Shown: positions 35,473-42,935 of the stretch, in pieces
Layout of the letters: the number at the start of each line of letters is the position of its first letter
Numbering within the stretch: position 1 is the first letter of the stretch
Assembly (NCBI GenBank): GCA_028871815.1
Contig: JAGWMJ010000003.1
Span: forward strand, 186,001-250,000
DNA: 64,000 nucleotides
Source: Armatimonadota bacterium
GTDB lineage: Bacteria > Armatimonadota > Chthonomonadetes > Chthonomonadales > Chthonomonadaceae
Direction of reading: 5' to 3'
The notes under the pieces: generated by a model
Databases searched by the model: none
What the model was told of the DNA's origin: nothing
What the model saw: only the letters and a program-made list of their open reading frames with translations
Position numbers and translations under genes: made by a program

Positions 35473-35853
35473 CTACCAGACAAACAGATAGTGTTCCGGC
35501 CCGTTTAACATCAGCCTTTCTCCACACAAAGGGACCGGTCGTAGGAGTACGTTCAATTCGGCCCCGCTATCAAAGGTGATACAGATGGTTTCGCATCCGT
35601 CTGTCGTCACGCCTGTTACGACGCTCTGGATTAAAGCGCATAGAGCGTCATTGTAGCCAGGTGTTCCAGTAGCCAACGTTTCACCTGCAAGGTGCACTTC
35701 GGGCCAGACGAGAAGCGTCAACGAGAGGCACCCGCTGAAGTCCAGCTGCAGATAATTCACGACGAAGGCGACCGACTCCAGGCGTGCGCCAATCAGCCTG
35801 GCTACCTCCTCTGCCGCTTCGCTCGTCGTGGGTTCGCCTGGGTATTTCGTCAT
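35473..35853 (-). CDS. Immunity protein C
   Basis: 126 residues from ATG 35853, which lies one base after the TAG of toxin tip C. Such a junction is typical of polymorphic toxin-immunity pairs. A longer frame to 35964 would lie inside the toxin and is rejected. Sequence landmarks: EVARLIGARLESVAFVVNYL, LLVWPEVHLAGETLA, ICITFDSGAELNVLL. It is paralogous to the gene at 34773..35150. Presumed to bind and block tip C in the cytoplasm; the family is not one I can name. Confidence 0.72.
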   Translation of the reverse strand: MTKYPGEPTTSEAAEEVARLIGARLESVAFVVNYLQLDFSGCLSLTLLVWPEVHLAGETLATGTPGYNDALCALIQSVVTGVTTDGCETICITFDSGAELNVLLRPVPLCGERLMLNGPEHYLFVW

Positions 35854-35854
35854 A

Positions 35855-36475
35855 CTACGGCTCTGGAGATAACGGTATATGCCACCACGGGTTGTCCGGC
35901 CAGACCGGCTTGCCAGAATACGGATTGACTGATTGCCAACCTTTAGGAACCTGCCGTTGTCCATAGTTCACATACCCATTGGGGTTCGTCGCGCTGGGCT
36001 CCATGATGCGGACGTCGGTCACGTTGTCGGCCAGACCATTGCCGCCGGCGCCCCCGTTGTATTGGAAGCCGGGGTTCCGCGTCGGGAACGGACCGTTAGC
36101 ACCCTTCGGAACGGGAATGACATCACCGCCTGGCGTCACGACAAAGGCGGTCTTGTCCTGCGCCGCCCCGCTTCCACCGCATGGCCCGTTATGAACCTCA
36201 ACCCCGCCGCCGACTTGCCCAACGAAATAGTCGTGGACGCCATCGACGATGAGGTTGTAGACGGTATACCCGCCGCGGCGGTGCAAAACGTCAATACGGC
36301 TGACAACCAGCTTTGGCCCGGCGCGGGTGACGATGGAAGTGCCGAGCGCCAACTCGCCCGCGTACACAAAGCCCTTGCCCGCAACGTAGAACGGATGCTG
36401 CCGGGTGCAGAGCAGGGTTTCAACCGGCTTGCGGGAGCCGGGCTCCGTGAGCGTAACGCGAAGTAGCTGCGGCAC
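35855..36475 (-). CDS. Hint-toxin cassette C
   Basis: 206 residues. Residues 1-97 are the C-terminal half of a pretoxin Hint domain: TRQHPFYVAGKGFVYAGELA, VYNLIVDGVHDYFVGQ, ending GVEVHN, the usual cleavage site. The N-terminal Hint block with the catalytic Cys is absent. Residues 98-206 are tip C: GDVIPVPKGANGPFPTRNPG, VRIMEPSATNPNGYVNY, SVNPYSGKP and WWHIPL, a pattern I recall from Rhs protein C-termini. GTG 36475 could start it, but the frame is open back to the TAA of immunity B (36515), and there is no ribosome-binding site. I take it as an unexpressed donor cassette. Immunity C follows after one base. Confidence 0.75.
   Translation of the reverse strand: MPQLLRVTLTEPGSRKPVETLLCTRQHPFYVAGKGFVYAGELALGTSIVTRAGPKLVVSRIDVLHRRGGYTVYNLIVDGVHDYFVGQVGGGVEVHNGPCGGSGAAQDKTAFVVTPGGDVIPVPKGANGPFPTRNPGFQYNGGAGGNGLADNVTDVRIMEPSATNPNGYVNYGQRQVPKGWQSVNPYSGKPVWPDNPWWHIPLSPEP
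36184..36472 (-). repeat. Hint repeat, copy C (289 bp)
   Basis: One of three nearly identical 289-base segments (others 37281-37569 and 38483-38771) encoding PQ(L/I)LRVTLT through VGGGVEVHNG. It differs from copy B mainly at FVYAG (B has FLDAG) and IVTRAG (B has IITGAG). Tips beyond the repeat are unrelated. Confidence 0.92.
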
Positions 36476-36514
36476 GCTGCGGGCCGACGTGGAGATGTCC
36501 GACGATGGCGGAGA

Positions 36515-36997
36515 TTAAACTGGGCCGGCGTGGTGGTTCAGCCACGCCTTCAATTCGGTCATGGGCTCTCGCAGAAAAGTGAGGTCCGTTGCGATTGCGA
36601 ACTTCACCACGAAGCCGTCGTCGCTCATCTCGCCGATAGAGCCCGAGATTGTGCCGCGGCCGCTAGGGCCTAGTTCAACTGAGATTTCGCAGCCCCCATC
36701 TAATGCCTCGAGGTTCGCCGCACCAGATAGAGTCGCCATGACCTCAGCCAGATCCTGACAAAACATCTCCAAATCGGCCACGGTCGTATATGTACCCGCC
36801 GAGGCCGTTAGCGGGATCGACTCTACGGCCGCCGCCATGCGGATCCAGCGGTAGCCGTCTTCCGGATCCTGAGGCGGATCAAGAAATAACAACAGAGCCC
36901 TGGAGTGACCGCGGAGCGTAATATCAGCCGTGGAATCGGCGCCGGACCGGCCCGGCGGCGGCAGCCCCGTACTCAAGGCTAGGAGCCAACGCGCCAA
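36515..36997 (-). CDS. Immunity protein B
   Basis: Up to 160 residues. The TTG start at 36997 overlaps the end of toxin tip B by 19 bases; a TTG at about 36973, directly after the toxin stop, would give a slightly shorter protein, and no site decides. Landmarks: GYRWIRMAAAVESIPLTASA, TVADLEMFCQDLAEVMATL, ISVELGPSGRGTISGSIGEM, FVVKFAIATDLTFL. The strand-helix pattern and position resemble WapI-type immunity proteins, which is an impression only. Its TAA is the upstream limit of the cassette C frame. Confidence 0.68.
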   Translation of the reverse strand: MARWLLALSTGLPPPGRSGADSTADITLRGHSRALLLFLDPPQDPEDGYRWIRMAAAVESIPLTASAGTYTTVADLEMFCQDLAEVMATLSGAANLEALDGGCEISVELGPSGRGTISGSIGEMSDDGFVVKFAIATDLTFLREPMTELKAWLNHHAGPV

Positions 36998-37632
36998 GCG
37001 GAAATCACCTGTCCCGACTCGGGGTTGACATGTACGGTGAGTTCGTCATTCATAAACCTGAGCGCGCCGCGGTCCGTCAAGGAAGGCTCGCAGTTCTGTA
37101 TCATGTTTTCTATCGCGGATGGTGGTATGCCGCGTTCCAACATCTTGTCGAGCGCGTGCCCGGAGTACCATCGCCCACCAATCTCCGTTCGCCAGCTTAG
37201 TTTGTATCCCTTTGAGAACCCAATCTCGTCGCCTGAGCGCCCGACAACATGCGACCCGTCGCCGCCGCCGCCCCCGCTTGGCCCGTTATGAACCTCAACC
37301 CCGCCGCCGACTTGCCCGACGAAATAGTCGTGGACGCCATCGACGATAAGGTTGTAGACGGTATACCCGCCGCGGCGGTGTAAAACGTCAAGTCGGCTGA
37401 CAACCAGCTTTGGCCCGGCGCCGGTGATGATGGAAGTGCCGAGCGCCAACTCGCCCGCGTCGAGAAAACCCTTGCCGGCAACGTAGAACGGATGCTGCCG
37501 GGTGCAGAGCAGGGTTTCAACCGGCTTGCGGGAGCCGGGCGCCGTGAGCGTGACGCGAAGAATCTGCGGTACGACTTTGATGTCGGCGATCGGCTGCTTG
37601 AACAGGTGTCTTCGGCCGCTTTGTCCATTTCG
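36979..37632 (-). pseudogene. Hint-toxin cassette B (no start codon)
   Basis: Open from the base after TGA 37633-37635 to the TAG at 36979 without ATG, GTG or TTG before the Hint part. It reads HLFKQPIADIKVVPQILRVT, then the C-terminal Hint half (TRQHPFYVAGKGFLDAGELA to GVEVHN), a Gly/Ser linker, and tip B: WYSGHALDKMLERGIPPSAI, ENMIQNCEPSL, RFMNDELTVHVNPESGQVIS. The HALDKMxxRGI pattern is that of BECR-fold/DUF4258-type RNase toxins. The catalytic half of Hint is missing. I call it a start-less reservoir cassette rather than a decayed gene, because the frame is intact. Immunity B follows with overlap. Confidence 0.72.
37281..37569 (-). repeat. Hint repeat, copy B (289 bp)
   Basis: Second copy of the Hint segment. 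Similarity with copy A continues beyond it into the GCC/GGC-rich linker (about 37255-37280 versus 38459-38482), whereas copy C diverges at once. Confidence 0.92.
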
Positions 37633-37772
37633 TCATCTGGCTAACCCTGTGAAGGAATGGGTGCGCCACCAGTCCAGCCCACGCTACGGATACTCTATGC
37701 CGCTGGACACGCAATGGCCCTCGTACGCATCCACGATTCGGCCCCGGACAGCAGCGCTCGTGCCGGTAGCCT

Positions 37773-38156
37773 TCAGCGCGTGGTGATGCAGTGCGCTTCC
37801 GCCTCCTCCTGCACACGATAAATCGTCGCCCATGCCATCATCTCCACGTCGTCGGGGCCAACGAACAGCGTGCGTGTGACAGATTCGTTCAATATGCGGG
37901 CAACGTAGACGTGGCACGGCCATTCGGTTACGGGGAAGAGGGAGGAGCCCTCGAAGCGCGGCGAGAGGATCACGCTGGCAATGTCTTCGCCACCCATGCC
38001 ATACGGCTGCCCTACCACAGGAGGGTCGACAGCGACGAGCATCAACTCGTTGCAAGATCGGCTTCGCAGTCGGCCCGCGATACGGCAGGCCCGCGGCGGC
38101 ACGAACGCGGGCGATTCTCTGGCAGACGATAAGTAGAAGTCGGGCACCTTCTTCAT
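37773..38156 (-). CDS. Immunity protein A
   Basis: 127 residues from ATG 38156, one base after the TAA (38158-38160) that ends the corrected frame of toxin tip A. Landmarks: LMLVAVDPPVVGQPYGMGGE, ASVILSPRFEGSSLFPVTEW, VYVARILNESVTRTLFV. No export signal. It sits exactly where an immunity gene belongs and is intact although the toxin upstream is frameshifted, as expected if protection is still selected. Function inferred from position. Confidence 0.72.
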   Translation of the reverse strand: MKKVPDFYLSSARESPAFVPPRACRIAGRLRSRSCNELMLVAVDPPVVGQPYGMGGEDIASVILSPRFEGSSLFPVTEWPCHVYVARILNESVTRTLFVGPDDVEMMAWATIYRVQEEAEAHCITTR

Positions 38157-38157
38157 C

Positions 38158-38840
38158 TTAGAATGCCGCGTTCGCGCCCGAAACCCGTCCGATGTTTATC
38201 TGGGTTTCAGGATTGGGCACAAACACCTCCGGCAACCCGCCGCCGCCGCCGCCCGGGCCCGCGACGCCACGCGGAAGACGACGCCCTCGGTGTCGTTAAG
38301 TGTGCACTCCAATACAAATCGGCCAGTGTTTCCTGGAAAAAGACCCGCCGCGACTCGGTAGTCATCCACGGTGATCGGATCCACCGTGGTGTAGTAGTTG
38401 CCGAGGCCTGGCGCTTCGCCACCAAACACACGATGAAGCTTTCTTTGTGGCAGGGCCGACCCGTCGCCGCCGCCCCCGCTTGGCCCGTTATGAACCTCAA
38501 CCCCGCCGCCGACTTGCCCGACGAAATAGTCGTGGACGCCATCGACGATAAGGTTGTAGACGGTATACCCGCCGCGGCGGCGCAAAACGTCAAGTCGGCT
38601 GACGACCAGCTTTGGCCCGGCGCGGGTGACGATGGAAGTGCCGAGCGCCAACTCGCCCGCATAGACGAATCGCTTGCCGGCAACGTAGAACGGATGCTGC
38701 CGGGTGCAGAGGAGGGATTCAACCGGTTTGCGGGAGCCTGGCGCCGTGAGCGTAACGCGAAGTAGCTGCGGAGATTTGCGGCCCCGTTTTTGGCGCGGCG
38801 CCGCCGCCTCCGCCGACCGGAACGCTCTGCATTTCAGTGG
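38158..38840 (-). pseudogene. Hint-toxin cassette A (frameshifted tip)
   Basis: The Hint half is intact (TRQHPFYVAGKRFVYAGELA to GVEVHN). Tip A begins GNYYTTVDPITVDDYRVAAG, LFPGNTGRFVLECTLND, GVVFRVASRA. From there the same frame runs into an Ala/Arg-rich stretch and stops at 38196. Shifting frame in the GGC-rich tract at about 38240-38262 restores a typical ending, GGLPEVFVPNPETQINIGRV with SGANAAF, that stops one base before the immunity A start. Rhs tips with a TTVDP...YR.AAGL...NTGRF...GLPE....P pattern are familiar to me. The frameshift is a one-base deletion, a reversible slip, or an assembly error. No start codon precedes the Hint part. Confidence 0.75.
38483..38771 (-). repeat. Hint repeat, copy A (289 bp)
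   Basis: Third copy of the Hint segment, nearest to the truncated secreted N-terminus. It differs from copy C at GKRF (C has GKGF) and VLRRRGG (C has VLHRRGG). Confidence 0.92.
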
Positions 38841-39188
38841 CTACCTGTGCGGTGATACCCCGGTGGTGGTGCTTGTCGGTGTGTTCAGCACCGGGCTTAG
38901 GCTAAACGGGGTCGCCGCCGGCGAGAAGGCGTTAACGGTTATCTTGTTACCCGAGGTGGTTGGCAGCGAATATGTGCCGTTCCCGCTGTAGCCGATCGCA
39001 AGCTTCCACTGCCCGTCGCCCGTCTGGCCCGCAGCCGGGCGCGGCGGGCCAAACACCAGCGCGCTCGCGAACGCCAGCGGCAAAAACAATGCGAGAAAGG
39101 AGGCGCGGCGGGAGTTGATCCACGCAGTTCCGGGTGAGTGCAAAATGGTACAACAGGAGGCACTGTCGCGCATGGTATTAACCACCAC
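38841..39188 (-). pseudogene. Truncated secreted N-terminus of a carrier protein
   Basis: 115 codons with an export signal (RRASFLALFLPLAFASALVF, cleaved near AAGQ) and then QTGDGQWKLAIGYSGNGTYS, LPTTSGNKITVNAFSP. It stops at TAG 38841, and the Hint A frame continues on the other side of this same codon. Reading one base differently near the GGGG at about 38856-38860 gives a more natural continuation (GITAQVATEMQSVPVGGGGG, AAPKTGPQISAATS) that runs to the Hint edge in a third frame. I infer the remains of a large secreted carrier whose middle has been deleted, leaving signal and toxin end. Confidence 0.55.
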
Positions 39189-39249
39189 TCATATGGGATG
39201 CGCCAGTATACGGTTTTGCGGCCAGAATGTCAGGTACGCGCGTTGCGTT

Positions 39250-39306
39250 AACTAAAACCTGACCGGAGTAGAATTGTTGCTGCATCGTAAAACCTGACCG
39301 AAAGGC
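39250..39306 (+). repeat. Right 57-bp direct repeat bounding the toxin island
   Basis: Second copy of the sequence at 32323-32379, same orientation, two differences (39282 and 39284). After AAAGGC the two loci diverge quickly. The nearest gene on the right is the PP2C phosphatase, which ends at 39666. Confidence 0.85.
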
Positions 39307-39665
39307 CCAAACGGTTTCGGGGCGTCGACAGGAACCGTGGCTGATGCGCCGGAGCGGTCATGCCGTGCGAGCCGGTTGCTGCAGTGGATGTGCTTTCAAA
39401 AATCACCGCCGGGCACTAGAGGAGATGCTCCTCTCGCTCAACCATGCCGATATGTCGCGGCAGATCCTGACCGCACTCCGCACTGCACAAGTCCCAATGC
39501 CGCGGAGGGAATGCTAGCTCAAGGAATGGAACCCGTTACGCACGATGCCAGGCTGGCGGGCACGCCGGCCAGCCGTGTGGCAGGAGCTTCGGGCCTCCGA
39601 AGGTCAGATTCTTGCGTGAGACAACACGCAATGCCGCGCAAAAGGCGCCGACCTATCGACTCGTC
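39307..39665. other. Island right flank, no gene seen
   Basis: About 360 bases between the right repeat and the phosphatase stop. Frames on the plus strand run on antisense into the phosphatase gene and look random. Nothing recognisable. Confidence 0.4.
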
Positions 39666-40649
39666 TCAAGTGCCGAACAGGCGGCTCCAGGCCGAGGAGC
39701 GGCGTCGCAACGAGCCCTGGCCGTCGCGCTCGGAGTCCGCCGCAGCGGCCCCGGCTTCGAGGCCGTCTCGCAGCACTTCGCGTACCGAAACCACCATTGC
39801 GGTCACGTTGTCCGGTCCCCCTCGGGCGTTGGCCAGCACAATCAAGCGTCGAACTGCCTCCGCTGGCGAACAAGCCTCCACGGTGGCGCAAATTTCGTTA
39901 TCCGACACGCAACCACTCAGCCCGTCGGAACACAGCAACCATATATCTCCGGCTCGGGCTTCCTCCCAGAAGAAGTCGACACGCGTTGTTGGCGCCGACC
40001 CCACCGATCGGGTAATGACGTTCCGAAATGGCGACATCTCGGCATCCGCGCGCGTCAGGGCGCCGCTTCGCACCTGCTCTTCTACCCAGGAGTGGTCCAG
40101 CGATACCTGCCGGATGTCTCCATTCCGAACGAGATACGCCCGGCTGTCGCCGACCTGGGCGATGACCACATCGCCACCAACAATAACGGCTGCTGTAAGT
40201 GTGGTAGCCATGCCGGAGCGTGATGGCAATAGGCGCGCCATCGCATAAATCCGGTCGCTCGCTGCCTGGATGGCCTCATTCAGTGCGCCATCGACATCTT
40301 CAAGTTCACTGTTGTAGTAGCCGGTGATCAGCATGCTCAACGCGGTTTCACTGGCAATCTGCCCGGCATTGGCGCCGCCGACGCCATCCGCCACAGCAAA
40401 CAGCGATCCGCGCGCAGCAACCACGCCGGGCTCTTCCGGCTCATACCACTCGAACTTGTCTTCGTTGTTCTCGCGCACACGGCCCATATCGGTGCGCGCA
40501 GCAACCTTCACCACAACCTTCGTTTCGGCGCCAACATCCGCATACGCGCGCCAGCCCAATACAAGTTCGGCGCGGTCGATCCGTGCGGTTCGATCCGTCA
40601 CAGCCGGTTCAGGCGTGTGTGTTTCAGCCGAAACCTCGGGCTCACTCAT
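39666..40649 (-). CDS. PP2C-family Ser/Thr protein phosphatase
   Basis: About 327 residues. Metal and catalytic motifs of PPM phosphatases are complete: REENNEDKF-like RVRENNEDKFEW (about 58-68), FAVADGVGGANAG, AQVGDSRAYLVR, DIWLLCSDGLSGCV and GGPDNVTAMVV. The first 40 residues are an acidic, probably disordered tail. ATG 40649 overlaps the stop of the double-FHA gene by eight bases. It is the last gene of the FHA-vWA block and would remove the phosphates that FHA domains read. No Ser/Thr kinase is encoded in the window. Confidence 0.93.
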   Translation of the reverse strand: MSEPEVSAETHTPEPAVTDRTARIDRAELVLGWRAYADVGAETKVVVKVAARTDMGRVRENNEDKFEWYEPEEPGVVAARGSLFAVADGVGGANAGQIASETALSMLITGYYNSELEDVDGALNEAIQAASDRIYAMARLLPSRSGMATTLTAAVIVGGDVVIAQVGDSRAYLVRNGDIRQVSLDHSWVEEQVRSGALTRADAEMSPFRNVITRSVGSAPTTRVDFFWEEARAGDIWLLCSDGLSGCVSDNEICATVEACSPAEAVRRLIVLANARGGPDNVTAMVVSVREVLRDGLEAGAAAADSERDGQGSLRRRSSAWSRLFGT

Positions 40650-41592
40650 CCTGTACGGAGTCCGCGGGGGGATTCTCAGCGCCATCCGAGAGGCCGTCGC
40701 TCACGCCGCCACCCCCGGATTCTCCTGAGCGTGCAGCAAGCTCGATACGGAACGCACGTACCCCGATCTGAAGAGTATCTGCCGGACTCAGAAACCGCGG
40801 GATGTGCGGAGCGAGGCGTTCGCCGTTTACCAGGGTGCCATTTGTGCTGCCGAGATCGGTGACCATCATGCCGCCGTCGGCGACCTCCAGCCGGACGTGG
40901 ACGCCCGATACATAGTTGTCATCGCTAATTACGATGTCGTTGGCGGCGCCACGGCCGGCCGTAACGGTCGCCGCAGTAACCGCGAACTGCTCGTCACCGG
41001 TAGCAGCCCGCAGCCATCCAAACGGCTCTGCCCCCTCAAAACCCTCCGACCCGGCGACGGTGTCATCGGTCGGCAAGACCTGAGTGACCTCCGCTGCCGC
41101 CGCCACCGCTTCAAGCCTCATCTGCCAGCCACCGAGCTTTATTGACGCGCCGTCAGCCAGCGGGCAGATCTCGCCAGGATTGAGCCTTCTTCCGTCTACG
41201 GACGTACCATTCGTGCTGTCAAGATCCTGGATGGTCGTCCCACCGGGCCGAATCGCAATCTCGGCATGCGTGCGCGACACCGAGCCATCCGGAGAGATGA
41301 TGTCGGTATCCGCACGGCCGATCGTGGTTTTACCCGACCGGAGCGGAAATCGCCGCCCGTCGGATGAGATCAGCCACGCCAAAGCCGCTTCCGTTGGCGG
41401 CTCAAGCTGCTGTGGCGCCGGCTGCGACAGCAAGTAGCCGCACTCGCCACACCAGATCTCAACATCCGGCGTGGAGCCGGCGCATACTGGGCAGACGACC
41501 GATCCGCCGAGCCGCGTGCGCTGGCCGTCATCCGGAAGAACGCCGGTAACTTCCTGCCCTGCTACCAGGGTCCGGTCCACGTTGGTCTCCAT
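40642..41592 (-). CDS. Zinc-ribbon protein with two FHA domains
   Basis: 316 residues. A four-Cys zinc ribbon (C34, C37, C48, C51: CPVC...CGEC) is followed by two forkhead-associated domains. FHA1: TTIGRADTDIISPDGSVSRT, HAEI, DLDSTNGTSVDG. FHA2: VTAGRGAANDIVISDDNYVS, GVHVRLE, DLGSTNGTLVNG. The Arg, Ser, His and Asn-Gly positions that hold phosphothreonine are present in both. It would act as a cytoplasmic adaptor. ATG 41592 overlaps the stop of the vWA gene by one base (TGATG), and its own stop overlaps the phosphatase start, so the three are translationally coupled. Confidence 0.9.
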   Translation of the reverse strand: METNVDRTLVAGQEVTGVLPDDGQRTRLGGSVVCPVCAGSTPDVEIWCGECGYLLSQPAPQQLEPPTEAALAWLISSDGRRFPLRSGKTTIGRADTDIISPDGSVSRTHAEIAIRPGGTTIQDLDSTNGTSVDGRRLNPGEICPLADGASIKLGGWQMRLEAVAAAAEVTQVLPTDDTVAGSEGFEGAEPFGWLRAATGDEQFAVTAATVTAGRGAANDIVISDDNYVSGVHVRLEVADGGMMVTDLGSTNGTLVNGERLAPHIPRFLSPADTLQIGVRAFRIELAARSGESGGGGVSDGLSDGAENPPADSVQDE

Positions 41593-42926
41593 CAGCTACC
41601 CTCCTCACGGCGACCCTGATCCAGGCTTACAATTGCGCCCATCAGCGTCTTTTGCGCATCGGCGCCACCGTGTCGCAGCGCGTTCAGAGCCTCATCCACC
41701 TCGCGCGCCGATCCAGCGGCCCCGGCGTGCGCCAACATCGCGCGTGTCTTCTCCAATTGCGCGGCTGCGCCGATTGCGGTGATCTGCTGGGTGCGCATAC
41801 CCATCACCGTCCGCTGCAAATCGGCCGAGGCGCGAGCCATCTCCAACTCGGCCGCCACAACCTCGCTGAGCGGAGCTGCCGCCGAGGCAGACGCATCAAA
41901 ATCCACCACAACATCGCTCCGCAGCGACTGGCGGCAGCCCATGGCAATATCTTCGTACTGAATGAGCGCCTGCGCAACACGGTACCGACCGGCGGAATGG
42001 CGCTCCAACTCCATCTCGAAGAGCACGGTCTGGGCCGTACCGCGCTCGATGTCTGAGAGTTGCATCTCCATTCCGCGTCCACTCCAACTGGCAGCTTGTC
42101 CGTAAACCTGACGGATCTGCACCCAACGTGCCGGTTCCAGCCTTACCGTTACGTTCCGTGCTGCGGTCGACATCATCGTATGCAGTTCATGCCGGAACAC
42201 CTCGGGGAGCATGTCGGAGCGTTGGATGTGGTAGTAGGATCCGCCACTGCGCTTTGCAATACCGGCCATGAGCTCCTCGTTGTAGTCAGGCCCGAACCCG
42301 AGCGCGCTGATGGTGATGCCTCTGGAACGCTGGTCGGCCACGGCCTGCACGATCGAGGTGTAGTCCTTCAGGCCCGCAGTGGGCTCGCCGTCGGTAAGCA
42401 GCAGTACCCGGCTTACGTAACCGGCAGCCTGCCCCATCACGGAGGATACTTGAGCGCACGCAGCAATCATTCCGTCGTACAGGTTCGTGGTATTGCCCAC
42501 CTCGAGCCTGTGGATATGCTGCTTCACGAGGTCCTTGTTGACCACGCGCCGAGCAGGCATCAGAACATCAATCTGCTCTTCAAACACAACAATCGAGAGA
42601 ATGTCGGTCGGTTCCAGCATATCAACAACGTGGTCGCAGGCGCGCTTCACGTATTCAATCGGCTCACCCTCCATGCTGCCGGAACGATCGATGCACAGGC
42701 ACACGTTCACCGGAGCTCTACGACCGGTCTGCTGGCCGGCGGCGCGCAAGACGAGCAGCGCGTGATCGCGCATACCGGCGGTAGGCGCGATGGCATGCCC
42801 GGAGATGCACTCGGCCTGTAGCGCCATGGCCGGCGCTCCCATCACCGTGGGCCCGGCGCCCAGTTGTCCGCCGATTATGGTCGGAGCAGCGCCGGCGCCC
42901 GAAACCATCTGCGTCTTTTCTTCCAT
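41592..42926 (-). CDS. vWA-domain protein
   Basis: About 444 residues, no signal peptide. The vWA fold has a complete MIDAS: CIDRSGSMEG (Asp80-Ser84), the Thr in GNTTNLYDGM and the Asp in LLTDGEPTAGL. It continues LGFGPDYNEELMAGIAKRSG, then a beta-rich region and a C-terminal helix (about 370-440) with an Ala/Gln-rich character. The N-terminal 45 residues contain a Gly/Thr-rich tail with several TQM/TIIGG/TVMG threonines, a possible phospho-target for the neighbouring FHA domains. AGGAGG lies five bases before ATG 42926; a GTG one codon earlier is less well placed. Neighbours are FHA proteins on both sides. Confidence 0.9.
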   Translation of the reverse strand: MEEKTQMVSGAGAAPTIIGGQLGAGPTVMGAPAMALQAECISGHAIAPTAGMRDHALLVLRAAGQQTGRRAPVNVCLCIDRSGSMEGEPIEYVKRACDHVVDMLEPTDILSIVVFEEQIDVLMPARRVVNKDLVKQHIHRLEVGNTTNLYDGMIAACAQVSSVMGQAAGYVSRVLLLTDGEPTAGLKDYTSIVQAVADQRSRGITISALGFGPDYNEELMAGIAKRSGGSYYHIQRSDMLPEVFRHELHTMMSTAARNVTVRLEPARWVQIRQVYGQAASWSGRGMEMQLSDIERGTAQTVLFEMELERHSAGRYRVAQALIQYEDIAMGCRQSLRSDVVVDFDASASAAAPLSEVVAAELEMARASADLQRTVMGMRTQQITAIGAAAQLEKTRAMLAHAGAAGSAREVDEALNALRHGGADAQKTLMGAIVSLDQGRREEGS

Positions 42927-42935
42927 CACCGCCTC

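Noticed and set aside
36136-37816. Alternative minus frames in the Hint repeats (Ser/Arg-rich, 95-143 aa)
   Set aside because: They recur only because the DNA repeat recurs; the Hint frame has the conserved motifs.
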